A stretch of 48,369 nt of DNA from Actinomadura sp. CNU-125 (GTDB taxonomy: Bacteria; Actinomycetota; Actinomycetes; Streptosporangiales; Streptosporangiaceae), in contig NZ_MKJY01000421.1 of NCBI RefSeq assembly GCF_001942465.1, forward strand, positions 1 to 48,369. Direction: 5' to 3'. The stretch's first letter is position 1; the number at the start of each line of letters is the position of its first letter. The position numbers and the translations under genes are program-made. Shown piece by piece: positions 37,177-46,921 of this stretch. Below the pieces are notes generated by a model. It searched no databases. It saw only the letters and a program-made list of their open reading frames with translations, and was not told the DNA's origin.

Positions 37177-38391
37177 TCACCGTTTCCGCAGGTCGGGCGG
37201 GAGGAAGCCGGACGGGCCGCCCGGTGCCCACGGCGGGCCGCCGGGCGGGTTCGCCCGCGGCACCGGCGGGGTGCGCAGGAACGCGTGCCGGGCCAGCGAC
37301 ATCAGGTTGAGCAGGGAGTCGCGGCGGGTCGCGAACCAGTGCGGGTCGGCGACGCCCCGGTCGGCGCGCTTGTGCAGCAGCGCCAGTTCCGTCGCGGCGA
37401 GCTGGTAGTCGACCATGGCGCGGCCCGCGGCCGGGCCGCCGACCGCGCGGGCCCAGCGGCGGGCGGCGCGGCGCGCCGGGATCGAGCGCAGCATCCGGAC
37501 GTCCGCCGGGGTGACCAGGCCGGTCGCGGCGTACAGCGGCAGGTACGTCTCGATGCGCCGGACGGTGCTGCGGCGTTCGACGGCGACGATGACGATCAGC
37601 ACGCAGAGGATGCAGGCGTCCAGCAGGTAGACGACGCCGAGGCCGGCGAGGCCCGTCGAGGCGGCGCCGTTCCACAGGCCGTGCAGGACCATCGCGCCCA
37701 GCAGTCCGGCGGCGGGCGCGAGGAACTGGCCGCGGCGGTGGGTGGCGGCGTAGGCGACGCCGAGGCCGGTCATCGCGGTGAACAGCGGGTGGCTGAGCGG
37801 CGCGACGAGGCCGCGCAGGATGAACACCGCCTGCAGCTGCTGCGCGCCGCCGTCCTCGAACGCCCGCATGTAGTAGGTGATGTTCTCCATCATGGCGAAG
37901 CCGAGGCCGACCATCGCGGCGTAGATCAGCCCGTCGGCGAACCCGTCGATCTCGTTGCGGCGCAGCCACAGCATGCCGAACAGGACGGCGCCCTTGAGCG
38001 TCTCCTCGATGACGGGCGCCCCGAACGTGGCGCTGACGAAGTGCCCGTCGACCTCGCCGAAGATCGGGACGGTGACGTACAGCAGGCCGGCCGTGTTGAG
38101 GACCAGCGCGCCCAGGACCGCGACGCCCGCGCCCCACATGAACGCGAAGACGAGCGCGCGCGGCGGCTCGGGTTCGAGCCGGTCGAGGGCGAGGGCGAGC
38201 GCGATCAGCGGCGGGATGGGCAGCACCGCCAGCAGCAGCCCGACCCAGAAGCCGCCCTCGCCGGACAGGACGTCCACGCCCAGGGCGGCGACCGCGCACA
38301 GCCCGGACACCGTGAGCCCGGCGATCAGGCCGACCGGGGGCCGCCCCGGAATCCGCCCTTCGAGCACCGCTTTCGGGTCCACACGCGCCAT
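37177..38391 (-). CDS. PrsW-family membrane metalloprotease
   Basis: 404 residues with eight or nine membrane spans. The CPBP/PrsW-type zinc motifs are present: Glu129-Glu130 in APVIEETLKG, Glu169-Asn170 in MMENITYY, His201 in LSHPLFTAMTG and His237 in VLHGLWNGA. PrsW of Bacillus makes the first cut in an anti-sigma factor; the target here is unknown. A long soluble C-terminus (about 130 residues, ending PPDLRKR, rich in Pro and Gly) is an actinobacterial extra. It lies between ctaB and ctaA, with 72 and 53 nt gaps, and may be co-transcribed with both. Confidence 0.9.
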   Translation of the reverse strand: MARVDPKAVLEGRIPGRPPVGLIAGLTVSGLCAVAALGVDVLSGEGGFWVGLLLAVLPIPPLIALALALDRLEPEPPRALVFAFMWGAGVAVLGALVLNTAGLLYVTVPIFGEVDGHFVSATFGAPVIEETLKGAVLFGMLWLRRNEIDGFADGLIYAAMVGLGFAMMENITYYMRAFEDGGAQQLQAVFILRGLVAPLSHPLFTAMTGLGVAYAATHRRGQFLAPAAGLLGAMVLHGLWNGAASTGLAGLGVVYLLDACILCVLIVIVAVERRSTVRRIETYLPLYAATGLVTPADVRMLRSIPARRAARRWARAVGGPAAGRAMVDYQLAATELALLHKRADRGVADPHWFATRRDSLLNLMSLARHAFLRTPPVPRANPPGGPPWAPGGPSGFLPPDLRKR

Positions 38392-38463
38392 GACGCGAGG
38401 GTAACCGGCGTCCGGTCACGAACCTAGGACGGGCCGATCACGGCGCGTGTTCGATCCGGTCCG

Positions 38464-39399
38464 TCAGTGCAGCAGCGGGTCGACGGAGACCGCGACGAAC
38501 AGCAGGGCCAGGTAGACGTTCGACAGGTGGAAGAACCGCATGGGCCGCAGGTGCACGCCCGTGACCCCGTTGCGGACGGCGTTCAGCAGCCGGTGGCCCT
38601 CGGCGAGGAACACCAGGCCGAGCACGACCGCGACCGCCCCGTACACGGGGGTCATCCCGCCGAGCGGCCACAGCAGCAGCGAGCACGCCACGGTCGCGTA
38701 CGTGTAGACGAGGCTCTCCACGATGACGCGCCGCTCGCCCTTGACGACCGGCAGCATCGGGACGTTGGCGACGGCGTAGTCCTCGCGGTAGCGCATCGCG
38801 AGCGTCCAGGTGTGCGGCGGCGTCCAGAAGAACACGACGGCGAACAGGACGAACGGCGTCCAGGTGATCTCTTCGGTGACGGCCGTCCAGCCGATGAGGA
38901 CGGGCATGCAGCCGGCGATGCCGCCCCACACGACGTTCTGCGAGGTGCGCCGCTTGAGCAGCAGCGAGTACACGAAGACGTAGAACAGGATCGCGAACAG
39001 CGACCCGGCGGCGGCCCGCGGGTTCACGGCGAGCGCGAACCCGGCCGTGGACAGCACCGCGAGGGTGATCCCGAACACCAGGGCGCGGGCGGGGGTGACC
39101 TGGGCGCGGGCCAGCGGACGGCGCCGGGTGCGGCGCATCTTGGCGTCGATGTCCCGGTCGATGTAGCAGTTGATCGCGTTGGCGGCCCCGGCGGACATGG
39201 TGCCGAAGGCCAGCGTCAGCAGCACGGTGCCGAGCGGCGGCACGCCCCCGGCAGCCACGAACATCACCGGGATCGTGGTGATCAAGAGCAGCTCGATCAC
39301 GCGCGGCTTGGTGAGCGCGACGTAGGCGCGCACGCTCTCGCCGATCGACCGGCGCGCGACCGGTTCGGCCATCGTCGGCTCGGGGGGAGCGACCGGCAT
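38464..39399 (-). CDS. ctaB: Heme O synthase (protoheme farnesyltransferase)
   Basis: A UbiA-family prenyltransferase that adds farnesyl to heme B, the step before CtaA. 311 residues from ATG 39399; the open frame reaches a TTG at 39460 and an ATG at 39372 is also possible. The first Asp-rich motif is [20 protein letters not shown]; the second motif region reads [18 protein letters not shown] with its DY pair; [12 protein letters not shown] is the usual lead. Nine membrane spans fit the family. It is divergent from tkt as in other actinobacteria, with 723 nt between starts. Confidence 0.93.
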   Translation of the reverse strand: MPVAPPEPTMAEPVARRSIGESVRAYVALTKPRVIELLLITTIPVMFVAAGGVPPLGTVLLTLAFGTMSAGAANAINCYIDRDIDAKMRRTRRRPLARAQVTPARALVFGITLAVLSTAGFALAVNPRAAAGSLFAILFYVFVYSLLLKRRTSQNVVWGGIAGCMPVLIGWTAVTEEITWTPFVLFAVVFFWTPPHTWTLAMRYREDYAVANVPMLPVVKGERRVIVESLVYTYATVACSLLLWPLGGMTPVYGAVAVVLGLVFLAEGHRLLNAVRNGVTGVHLRPMRFFHLSNVYLALLFVAVSVDPLLH

Positions 39400-40122
39400 G
39401 TGCTCGTCGAGCTCCACCCCGCGCTTGTTACTGAGCACCGTCACAATCGGGTCCACGTCCAACTAGGCATGAGTAGTCGCGTACCAACTCGGCGGTGCCC
39501 CCGTTTTCGGGCCGGCCTCGGCTGGGTGCGACTTCGGCTTGGCGAATACGGCGGCCGCTCGTTGTCAACCGCGTAATCACTGTAGTCCGCCGCCTCCGGA
39601 GGTCGCGCACCGGGTCGCCTGACGCACCGTGACCGGCGTGTCGGCGCCCGTCCGCACGCCTGTCCGCACGTCCGCCCGGGGTCCGCCGGAGCGCCCCGTC
39701 CGGGCCCGTGCCCCGGCCCGGATCCCCCGCCGGATCACCCGGTCGGGGGGGTTAGCGGAGGGCCGATCGGGCAAGGGTGCAGGGAGCGGCTCGGCCCCCG
39801 CCGGAGCGTACGCGCGACCGCACGACGAGCCGCCGAGCGGGCCGCACGACGACGACGTACCGGCAGGACGCGCATGGCAGAACGTGCATGACGACGTGCA
39901 TGAGAGGGACGCGCGGCACGAGGACGGGACGTGCTCGCTGTCACGCGTGGGCCGACCGCCCGCGCGATAGGCTCGAATCGGGCACGACGTGATCTTCGGC
40001 CGGGGGTCCCGCCCATGGCGCACCGCTCCATCGCGAGGGGGGCGCGGCGTTTCGCCGCACGTCGATGCGCCGCAGCGCGTGATCATGTAAACAGAGCGGT
40101 TTCGAGAGGAGCCTGGCGTTCC
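39400..40122. other. 723-nt divergent region between ctaB and tkt
   Basis: No convincing gene. An open frame at 39629-39970 has Arg/Pro/Ser-rich low-complexity sequence and no family resemblance. A 10-bp direct repeat ACGTGCATGA occurs at 39882-39891 and 39894-39903 with 12-nt period. The tkt Shine-Dalgarno (GAGAGGAG, about 40104-40111) ends the region. Promoters for both divergent genes must lie here. Confidence 0.5.
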
Positions 40123-42249
40123 GTGACTAGGGACAACAGCACGTTTGAATGGTCTGACCTGGACCGGCGGGCGGTGGACGTGGTCCGCGCCCTGGCCATG
40201 GACGCGGTCGAGGAGGCGGGTTCGGGCCATCCCGGTACCGCCATGAGCCTGGCTCCGGCCGCCTACCTGCTCTTCCAGCGGTTCCTCAAGCACGACCCGA
40301 CCGACCCCGACTGGGCGGGCCGGGACCGGTTCGTCCTGTCCTGCGGGCACTCCAGCCTGACCCTTTACATCCAGCTGTACCTTTCGGGTTACCCGCTGAC
40401 GCTGGACGACCTGAAGGCGCTGCGCAAGTGGGGCAGCCTGACTCCGGGACACCCGGAGCACGGGCACACCGCCGGGGTGGAGACGACGACCGGGCCGCTG
40501 GGCCAGGGCATCGCGAACGCGGTCGGCATGGCGATGGCGGCGCGCCGCGAGCGCGGGCTGTTCGACCCGGACGCGCCGCAGGGCGAGTCCCCCTTCGACC
40601 ACACCGTCTGGGCGTTCTGCTCGGACGGCGACATCGAGGAGGGCATCAGCCACGAGGCGAGCGCCCTGGCGGCCCACCAGCGGCTCGGCAACCTGGTCCT
40701 GCTGTGGGACGACAACCACATCTCGATCGAGGACGACACCGCGATCGCGCTGTCGGAGGACGTCCGGGCCCGTTACGAGGCGTACGGCTGGGACGTCCAC
40801 ACGGTCGACTGGACGGAGAACGGCGACTACGAGGAGAACGTCGGGAAGCTCGCCGCGGCGTTCGCCGCGGCGCAGGCCGAGACGTCGCGCCCGTCGTTCG
40901 TCGCGCTGCGCACGATCATCGGCTGGCCGGCGCCGAACAAGAAGAACACCGGCAAGGCGCACGGCTCGGCGCTGGGCGCCGAGGAGGTCGCGGCGACCAA
41001 GAAGCTGCTGGGGCTGGACCCGGCGGAGAACTTCCAGGCGCCCGAGGACGTCCTGGAGCACGCCCGCGGCGTGTCCGACCGCGGCCGGGAGGCGCACGCG
41101 CGGTGGAACGAGAAGTTCCAGGCGTGGCGGACGGCGAACGCCGAGCGGGCCGCCGAGTTCGACCGGATCTCCGCGCGGGCGCTGCCGCCCGGCTGGGAGC
41201 AGGCGCTGCCGTCGTTCCCCGCGGGCAAGGAGATCGCGACCCGCGCCGCGTCCGGCGAGGTGCTGGCGGCGCTGGCGCCGGTGCTGCCGGAGCTGTGGGG
41301 CGGTTCGGCCGACCTGGCCGAGAGCAACAACACGACGATGAAGGGCGAGCCGTCCTTCATCCCCGAGGAGTTCCAGACCAAGGAGTTCCCGGGCGGCCCG
41401 TACGGGCGGACGCTGCATTTCGGGGTGCGCGAGCACGCGATGGCCGCGATCTGCAACGGGATCGCGCTGCACGGCGGCACCCGTCCGTACGGCGGCACGT
41501 TCCTGGTGTTCAGCGACTACATGCGCCCGGCGGTGCGGCTGGCGGCGCTGATGAAGCTGCCGGTGACGTTCGTGTGGACGCACGACTCGATCGGCCTCGG
41601 CGAGGACGGCCCGACGCACCAGCCCGTCGAGCACCTGTGGGCGCTGCGGGCGATCCCGGGCCTGGACGTCGTCCGCCCGGCGGACGCCGCGGAGACGGCC
41701 GTCGCGTGGCGCACGATCCTGGAGCACAACGACCGTCCGGCTGGGCTGGCGCTGACCCGGCAGAAGCTGGCGACGCTGGACCGCGGCGGGGAGCTGGCCA
41801 CCGCCGACTGCACCGCCAAGGGCGGGTACGTGCTGGCGGACGCGACCGACGGACGGCCCGACGTGATCATCATCGCGACCGGCAGCGAGGTGCCGCTGGC
41901 GCTGGAGGCGCGCGAGGCGCTGCAGGCCAAGGGCACCCCGACCCGGGTCGTGTCGATGCCGTGCGTGGAGTGGTTCGAGGCGCAGACCGACGCCTACAAG
42001 CAGCAGGTGCTGCCGCCGGGGGTGAAGGCCCGCGTGTCGGTGGAGGCCGGGATCGCGATGGGCTGGCGCGCGTACGTCGGCGACGCGGGCGAGTCGGTGA
42101 GCCTGGAGCACTTCGGCGCGTCCGCGGACTACAAGACGCTGTTCCGCCAGTTCGGCATCACCGCCGACCGGGTCGTGGCGGCCGCGGAGGCCAGCCTGAT
42201 CAAGGCGAACGTCAAGCACGCGGGGCGCGGCGAGACCACCGGAAACTGA
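40123..42249 (+). CDS. tkt: Transketolase
   Basis: 708 residues in a clean frame from the GTG at 40123, with GAGAGGAG about 10 nt upstream. Thiamine-diphosphate enzyme that moves two-carbon units between sugar phosphates in the pentose phosphate pathway. Features: [13 protein letters not shown] near residue 33, [13 protein letters not shown], the GDG-type thiamine motif ([15 protein letters not shown]), the catalytic Glu region [33 protein letters not shown] and [20 protein letters not shown]. First gene of the pentose phosphate operon; tal follows after 46 nt. Confidence 0.97.
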   Translation: MTRDNSTFEWSDLDRRAVDVVRALAMDAVEEAGSGHPGTAMSLAPAAYLLFQRFLKHDPTDPDWAGRDRFVLSCGHSSLTLYIQLYLSGYPLTLDDLKALRKWGSLTPGHPEHGHTAGVETTTGPLGQGIANAVGMAMAARRERGLFDPDAPQGESPFDHTVWAFCSDGDIEEGISHEASALAAHQRLGNLVLLWDDNHISIEDDTAIALSEDVRARYEAYGWDVHTVDWTENGDYEENVGKLAAAFAAAQAETSRPSFVALRTIIGWPAPNKKNTGKAHGSALGAEEVAATKKLLGLDPAENFQAPEDVLEHARGVSDRGREAHARWNEKFQAWRTANAERAAEFDRISARALPPGWEQALPSFPAGKEIATRAASGEVLAALAPVLPELWGGSADLAESNNTTMKGEPSFIPEEFQTKEFPGGPYGRTLHFGVREHAMAAICNGIALHGGTRPYGGTFLVFSDYMRPAVRLAALMKLPVTFVWTHDSIGLGEDGPTHQPVEHLWALRAIPGLDVVRPADAAETAVAWRTILEHNDRPAGLALTRQKLATLDRGGELATADCTAKGGYVLADATDGRPDVIIIATGSEVPLALEAREALQAKGTPTRVVSMPCVEWFEAQTDAYKQQVLPPGVKARVSVEAGIAMGWRAYVGDAGESVSLEHFGASADYKTLFRQFGITADRVVAAAEASLIKANVKHAGRGETTGN

Positions 42250-42295
42250 CCCCCCGGGCCTCGCGGAACTCGATGACGAGGGAGAAAGCGAAGCG

Positions 42296-43411
42296 ATGAG
42301 TGAGATTCTGAAGCAGCTCTCCGACGAGGGCGTGTCGATCTGGCTCGACGACATCAGCCGGGAGCGGCTGCGCACCGGGAACCTCGAAGACCTGGTGAAG
42401 GAGAGCCACGTCGTCGGCGTCACCTCCAACCCGACGATCTTCGCCAAGGCGCTGAGCAAGGGCACGGCGTACGACGCGCAGGTCCGTGACCTGGCCGTGC
42501 GCGGCGTGGACGTCGAGGAGGCGTCCCGCGCGATCACCACCTTCGACATCCGGTGGGGTTGCGACGTGCTGCGTCCGGTGTACGACCGGACGGCGGGCCT
42601 GGACGGCCGCGTGTCGATCGAGGTCGACCCGCGGCTGGCGCGCGACACCGAGCGGACGGTGGCCGAGGCGCGGGCGCTGTGGTGGATGGTGGACCGGCCG
42701 AACCTGTTCATCAAGATCCCGGCGACCGAGGAGGGGCTGCCCGCGATCACCGCGGCGCTGGCCGAGGGCATCAGCGTGAACGTGACGCTGATCTTCTCGC
42801 TGGAGCGCTACGGCAAGGTGATCGACGCGTTCTTCGCGGGCCTGGAGCAGGCGCGCGAGAACGGCCGCGACCTGACGAAGATCGCGTCGGTGGCGTCGTT
42901 CTTCGTCAGCCGGGTCGACACCGAGATCGACAAGCGGCTCGACAAGATCGGCTCGGACGCGGCGAAGGCGCTGCGCTCGAAGGCGGGCCTGGCCAACGCG
43001 CGGCTCGCGTACGCGCTGTACGAGGAGAAGTTCGGCACCGAGCGGTGGACGTCGCTGAAGAACGCGGGGGCGCGTCCCCAGCGTCCGCTCTGGGCGTCGA
43101 CCGGGGTGAAGGACCCGAACCTCAGCGACACGCTGTACGTGGACGAGCTGGTGGCGCCCGGCACCGTGAACACGATGCCGGAGGCCACGCTGGTGGCCGA
43201 GGCCGACCACGGCCAGGTGCGCGGTGACACGGTCCGCGGCACCTACGACGACGCCCGCGCGCACATGGCGGCGCTGAAGGACGCCGGCGTGGACTACGAC
43301 GACGTCGTGCGGGTGCTGGAGGACGAGGGCGTCGAGAAGTTCGCGGCGTCGTGGCAGGAGCTGCTCGGCTCGATCACCGGCGAGCTGGAGAGCAAGAGGG
43401 CCGGCGCGTGA
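42296..43411 (+). CDS. tal: Transaldolase
   Basis: 371 residues, of the longer actinobacterial type. Schiff-base lysine is Lys140 in [12 protein letters not shown]. Other marks are [34 protein letters not shown] and [20 protein letters not shown]. It moves dihydroxyacetone units between sugar phosphates. The stop overlaps the next gene's GTG (GTGA), so the first isomerase-like gene is translationally coupled to tal. In some bacteria, tal is fused to the same type of isomerase domain. Confidence 0.97.
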   Translation: MSEILKQLSDEGVSIWLDDISRERLRTGNLEDLVKESHVVGVTSNPTIFAKALSKGTAYDAQVRDLAVRGVDVEEASRAITTFDIRWGCDVLRPVYDRTAGLDGRVSIEVDPRLARDTERTVAEARALWWMVDRPNLFIKIPATEEGLPAITAALAEGISVNVTLIFSLERYGKVIDAFFAGLEQARENGRDLTKIASVASFFVSRVDTEIDKRLDKIGSDAAKALRSKAGLANARLAYALYEEKFGTERWTSLKNAGARPQRPLWASTGVKDPNLSDTLYVDELVAPGTVNTMPEATLVAEADHGQVRGDTVRGTYDDARAHMAALKDAGVDYDDVVRVLEDEGVEKFAASWQELLGSITGELESKRAGA

Positions 43412-45081
43412 CGTCGGTGGTGACCGCCGGGGGGATCTCGGTCACCATCCGCGGCACCGTCGTCGACGAGGGCGAGACGGTCCTGGACCGTCTCGTCTCC
43501 GACGGCGTGCCCGGGGCCCTCGTGTCCCGCAACCGGCAGCTTTGGGGCCCGGACGCGGCCCCCCTGGCGGCCCGCCGGCTCGGCTGGCTCGGGCCGCCCG
43601 GCGACGCGCGTTCCCTGCCGGCCCGGCTGTCCGGGCCGGCGGGGGCCGCCCGCGACGCCGGTCTCGACCGGGTGGTGCTGATCGCGTCCGGCGGGCCCGC
43701 CCTGGCCGCCGGGGCGATCGCGGCGGCGCGGGGGCGGACCTGACCGTCGTCGACTCGACCGATCCGCACGAGGTGACGGGCGCGCTCGCGGGCGGCCCGC
43801 ACCGCACGCTCGTCGTGGTGGTGTCCGAAGACGAGAACGGCGCCGACGGGGGCACCGGGACGGACTCGGTGCGGCGCGTGTTCGAGCGGGCGTTCCGCGA
43901 CGCGGGCCTGACCGGCGACGATCTCGCGCGCCGTTTCGTCGTGGTGGCTCCGGCCGGGTCGGCGGCGGAGCGCGCCGCGCGGGAGGCGGGGCACCGCGTC
44001 GTCGAGTCGGAACCGGACGTCGACGGACGGTTCGGCGCCCTCGACGCGCGCGCGCTGACGCGCGGCGCTGGCGGGCGTCGACGTGGAACCGCTGCTGGAG
44101 CAGGCGGCCGCGCTGGCGGCGACGCTCCGGCAGCCCTACGACAATCCGGCGCTGACGCTCGGCGCCGCGCTGGGCTCGTCCGCGCTCGCCGGGCGCGACA
44201 AGCTCGTGATCGCCGACCACGGGTCGGGGCTCGCGGGGTTCGGGGCCTGGGCCGAGCAGCTGGTGGCGGGGGCGCTCGGCAAGGACGGCCGGGGCCTGCT
44301 GCCGGTCGTGGTGGAGGACGTCAGGGCGCCCGGCTTCGAACTGGCCCCCGACATGCGGCGGGTGATCTTGGGCCGCCGCCCGGACGAGCCCGGTCCCGGC
44401 CGCGAGGCAGGGATCAGCGTCGCGGGACCGCTCGGCGCCCAGTTCCTGCTGTGGGAGTACGCGACGGCCGTCGCGGCCCGGGTGCTCGGCGTCGATCCGT
44501 TCGGCGAGCCGGACGTGCGCGAGTCCGCGGCGAGCACCGCGGCGCTGCTGCGGTCGGAGGAGGGCACGGCGCCGACGGTGGTGCGCCGCCCGCCCGCGCT
44601 GGTCGAGGGCTCAGTGGAGGTGCACGCCCCGGAAGGCGCGCTGAAGGGCGCGGCGACGCTCGCGGGGGCGCTGGAGGCCGTGCTGGAGGCGGTCCCGGAC
44701 GGCGGCTACCTCGCCGTGCTCGCCTATCTGGACCGGCGGGGCGACGCGGAGGCGGCCGGGTTGCGGGCGCTGCTGGCGGCGCGCGCGGCGAAGGTCCGCA
44801 GGCGTCCGGTCCCGGTGACGTTCGGCTGGGGGCCGGGGCATCTGCACACGACCGGCCAGTACCACAAGGGCGGCCCGCAGAACGGGACGTTCTTGCAGGT
44901 CACGGGCGCGGTAACGGCCGACCTTCCGGTGCCCGGACGGCCCTACAGCCTCGGCGAGCTGCAGCTCGCGCAGGCGTTCGGGGATCTGCGGGTGCTGCGG
45001 TCGGTGGGCCGTCCGGCGGTCCGGCTGCATCTGCGGGACCGGCCCGAGGGCCTCGCGCGGCTCGCCGACGCCCTGGCGTGA
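43408..45081 (+). CDS. Diverged glucose-6-phosphate-isomerase-like protein 1 (frameshifted)
   Basis: About 555 residues, related to the isomerase half of Tal-Pgi fusions. Fold-core segments are kept: [59 protein letters not shown] and [11 protein letters not shown] with [11 protein letters not shown]. The GGSS loop of the family reads ASGGPALAA, the SKSGST-ET loop reads [16 protein letters not shown] reads DGRFG and INPFDQPDVE reads [10 protein letters not shown]. Frame changes lie near 43738 and 44068, each fixed by one added base and outside these motifs. It keeps the C-terminal His-Lys motif (GQYHKGG), so it is the least diverged of the three, but normal isomerase activity is doubtful. The GTG overlaps the tal stop. 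Confidence 0.8.
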
Positions 45082-45224
45082 TCCACCCGACCTGACGCGG
45101 ATCGCCCTGAGGCGCGCTACTCTGTCCCGCGCCGCCCTGATCGTCACGGCACAACGGAAGATCAACGGAGATGGTCGCAAATGACCGTTCTCTCCTGAAA
45201 CGATGGGGACAGGCAGGAGGGAAC
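45082..45224 (+). promoter_or_regulatory. 143-nt spacer before the second isomerase-like gene
   Basis: This is the only real gap in the tal to isomerase-like series. It is less GC-rich than its surroundings and ends in GGCAGGAGGGAAC, a strong Shine-Dalgarno for the GTG at 45225. It may hold a separate promoter or a processing site. Confidence 0.4.
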
Positions 45225-46921
45225 GTGTCCGGATTCGACGTACTGACGCGCGGTGACGTGCTCGATTCCGCGCTGCAGGCGCGGGATTACCTGGTGAGCT
45301 GCGGGGTGCCCGGCGCGCTGGCCGCCAAGGACCCCGACCTGTGGGGGCGGCGCGCGGTCGACCACAGCCGGCTGGGCTGGCTCGATCTGCCGTTCGCGTC
45401 CCGCGGGCTGCTGACCCAGGTGGACGGGCTGGTCGCCGAGGCGCGCTACTCGGGCCTCGACCACATCGTGCTGATCGGCGTCGGGGCCGAGAGCCTCGCC
45501 GCGCAGGCGATCATGGAGGCGCACGAGTCGGCCCGCGCCGCGACCGGCCGCGCGGGCGCGCCGGACCGTCCGGCCGGGGAGCTGACCGTGCTGGACGGCA
45601 GCGACACCGCCGCGCTGGCGTTCGCGCTGGAGCGGCTGGAGCGGACGCTCGTGGTGCTGGCCAGCAAGGCGGGCGTGTCCCTGGAGGGCGACGCCTACCG
45701 GCGGATCTTCGCGGGCGCGTTCCGCGACCTGGGGCTGTCGGAGCGGGAGATCGCGGGCCGGTTCCTGGTGATCACCGACCACGGCAGCCCGCTGCACGAC
45801 TTCTCCCGGCAGCACGGCTACCGGATCGGGCTGACCGACCCGTACCTGCCCGGGCACTTCGGCGCGCTGTCGGCGTACGGGCTGGTCCCGGCGGTGCTGG
45901 CGGGCGCCGACGCGAACGCGCTGCTGGAGGACGCGGCGTCGCTGGTGCCGTCGCTGTCCAAGGAGGAGGACAACCCGGGCCTGCTGCTCGGCGCGGTGCT
46001 GGGCGGCTGCGCGCAGCAGGGCCCGGCCGGGATCGCGCGCGACAAGGTCGTGCTGCGGGAGCCGGGCGGGCCCGGGGCGCTGAGCGCGTGGGTGTCGCAA
46101 CTGCTCGCGGTCGGCACCGGGCGGCGGGGCCGCGGCGTGGTGGCGTTCGAGCCGTCCGGCTGCCGCGGTTCGTTCCCCGACGTGCACGGCATCGCGCTGA
46201 ACCCGCCGTCGGCGGCGCACGACGACTCCGACACCGCGGTGCTGGCGCCGGTCGGCGCGCAGTTCCTGCTGTGGGAGTACGCGACGGCCGTCGCCGGGTG
46301 GCTGCTCGGGGTGAACCCGTTCGAGACCGGCGCGACGGCCGTGCAGGAGGCCGAGGACGACGCGGCGACGCTGCTGCGCTCGGCGGCGGGCGGCCCGCTG
46401 ACGCCGGAGCGCCCGGCCTACACCGAGGACGACATCGAGGTGTACGCCGACTTCCCGTGGCCCGCGCACGCGGACCTGCGGACCGTCCTCGGCGGGCTGG
46501 TCGGCTCGGTGCCCGCCGACGGCTACCTGGCCGTGATGACGTACCTGTCGGGCGACTTCTCCGGCCGGTACCTGGCGCCGTCGCTGGCGCGCGCGTCCGG
46601 ACGTCCGGTGGCGTACGGCCCGGGCCCCGCCTACCCGCACGCGACGGCCCCGGTCCACAAGGAGGGGCCGGGCAACGGCGCGTTCCTGATCATCACCGGG
46701 GACCCGAGCGGGCGACGCGCTCGCCGCGCATCCCGTCCCCGGCCGCCCCTACAGCCTGGCGCAGCTGCGCTGGCGCGCGCGCTGGCGAGCTGCGGGCGCT
46801 GCGGGCGCGCAGGCTGCCGGTCATCCGGCTGCACCTGCGCAACCCGGTGGAGGGCTCCGGGAAGCTCACCGAGGCGGTGCGCGACGTCGCGTCGATGGTC
46901 TCGGCAGGGCGGGGGCAGTGA
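45225..46921 (+). CDS. Diverged glucose-6-phosphate-isomerase-like protein 2 (frameshifted)
   Basis: About 565 residues. The GTG at 45225 is chosen for its strong GGAGG site 5-6 nt upstream; an ATG at 45171 is in frame. It parallels protein 1 along its length: [69 protein letters not shown] and SLAQLRW. Family motifs are altered: GGSS reads GVGAESLAA, SKSGST-ET reads ASKAGVSLEG, GGRYS reads PGHFG, AESTGK reads AVGTGR, INPFDQPD reads VNPFETGAT and GQYHKGG reads APVHKEG. These lie in one unbroken frame, so they are not sequencing effects. Shifts occur only near 46712 and 46785, in the C-terminal part. The stop overlaps the next GTG. Confidence 0.8.

Noticed and set aside
39629..39970. 113-codon plus-strand open frame in the ctaB/tkt gap
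   Set aside because: It is rich in Arg, Pro and Ser, has no good ribosome-binding site and no recognisable fold; absence of stops is expected at this GC content.
39577..42771. A 1064-codon open frame on the minus strand
   Set aside because: It is antisense to tkt and part of tal. Its composition (Arg, Gly, Val, His-rich) is that of a GC-rich shadow frame and it resembles no protein.
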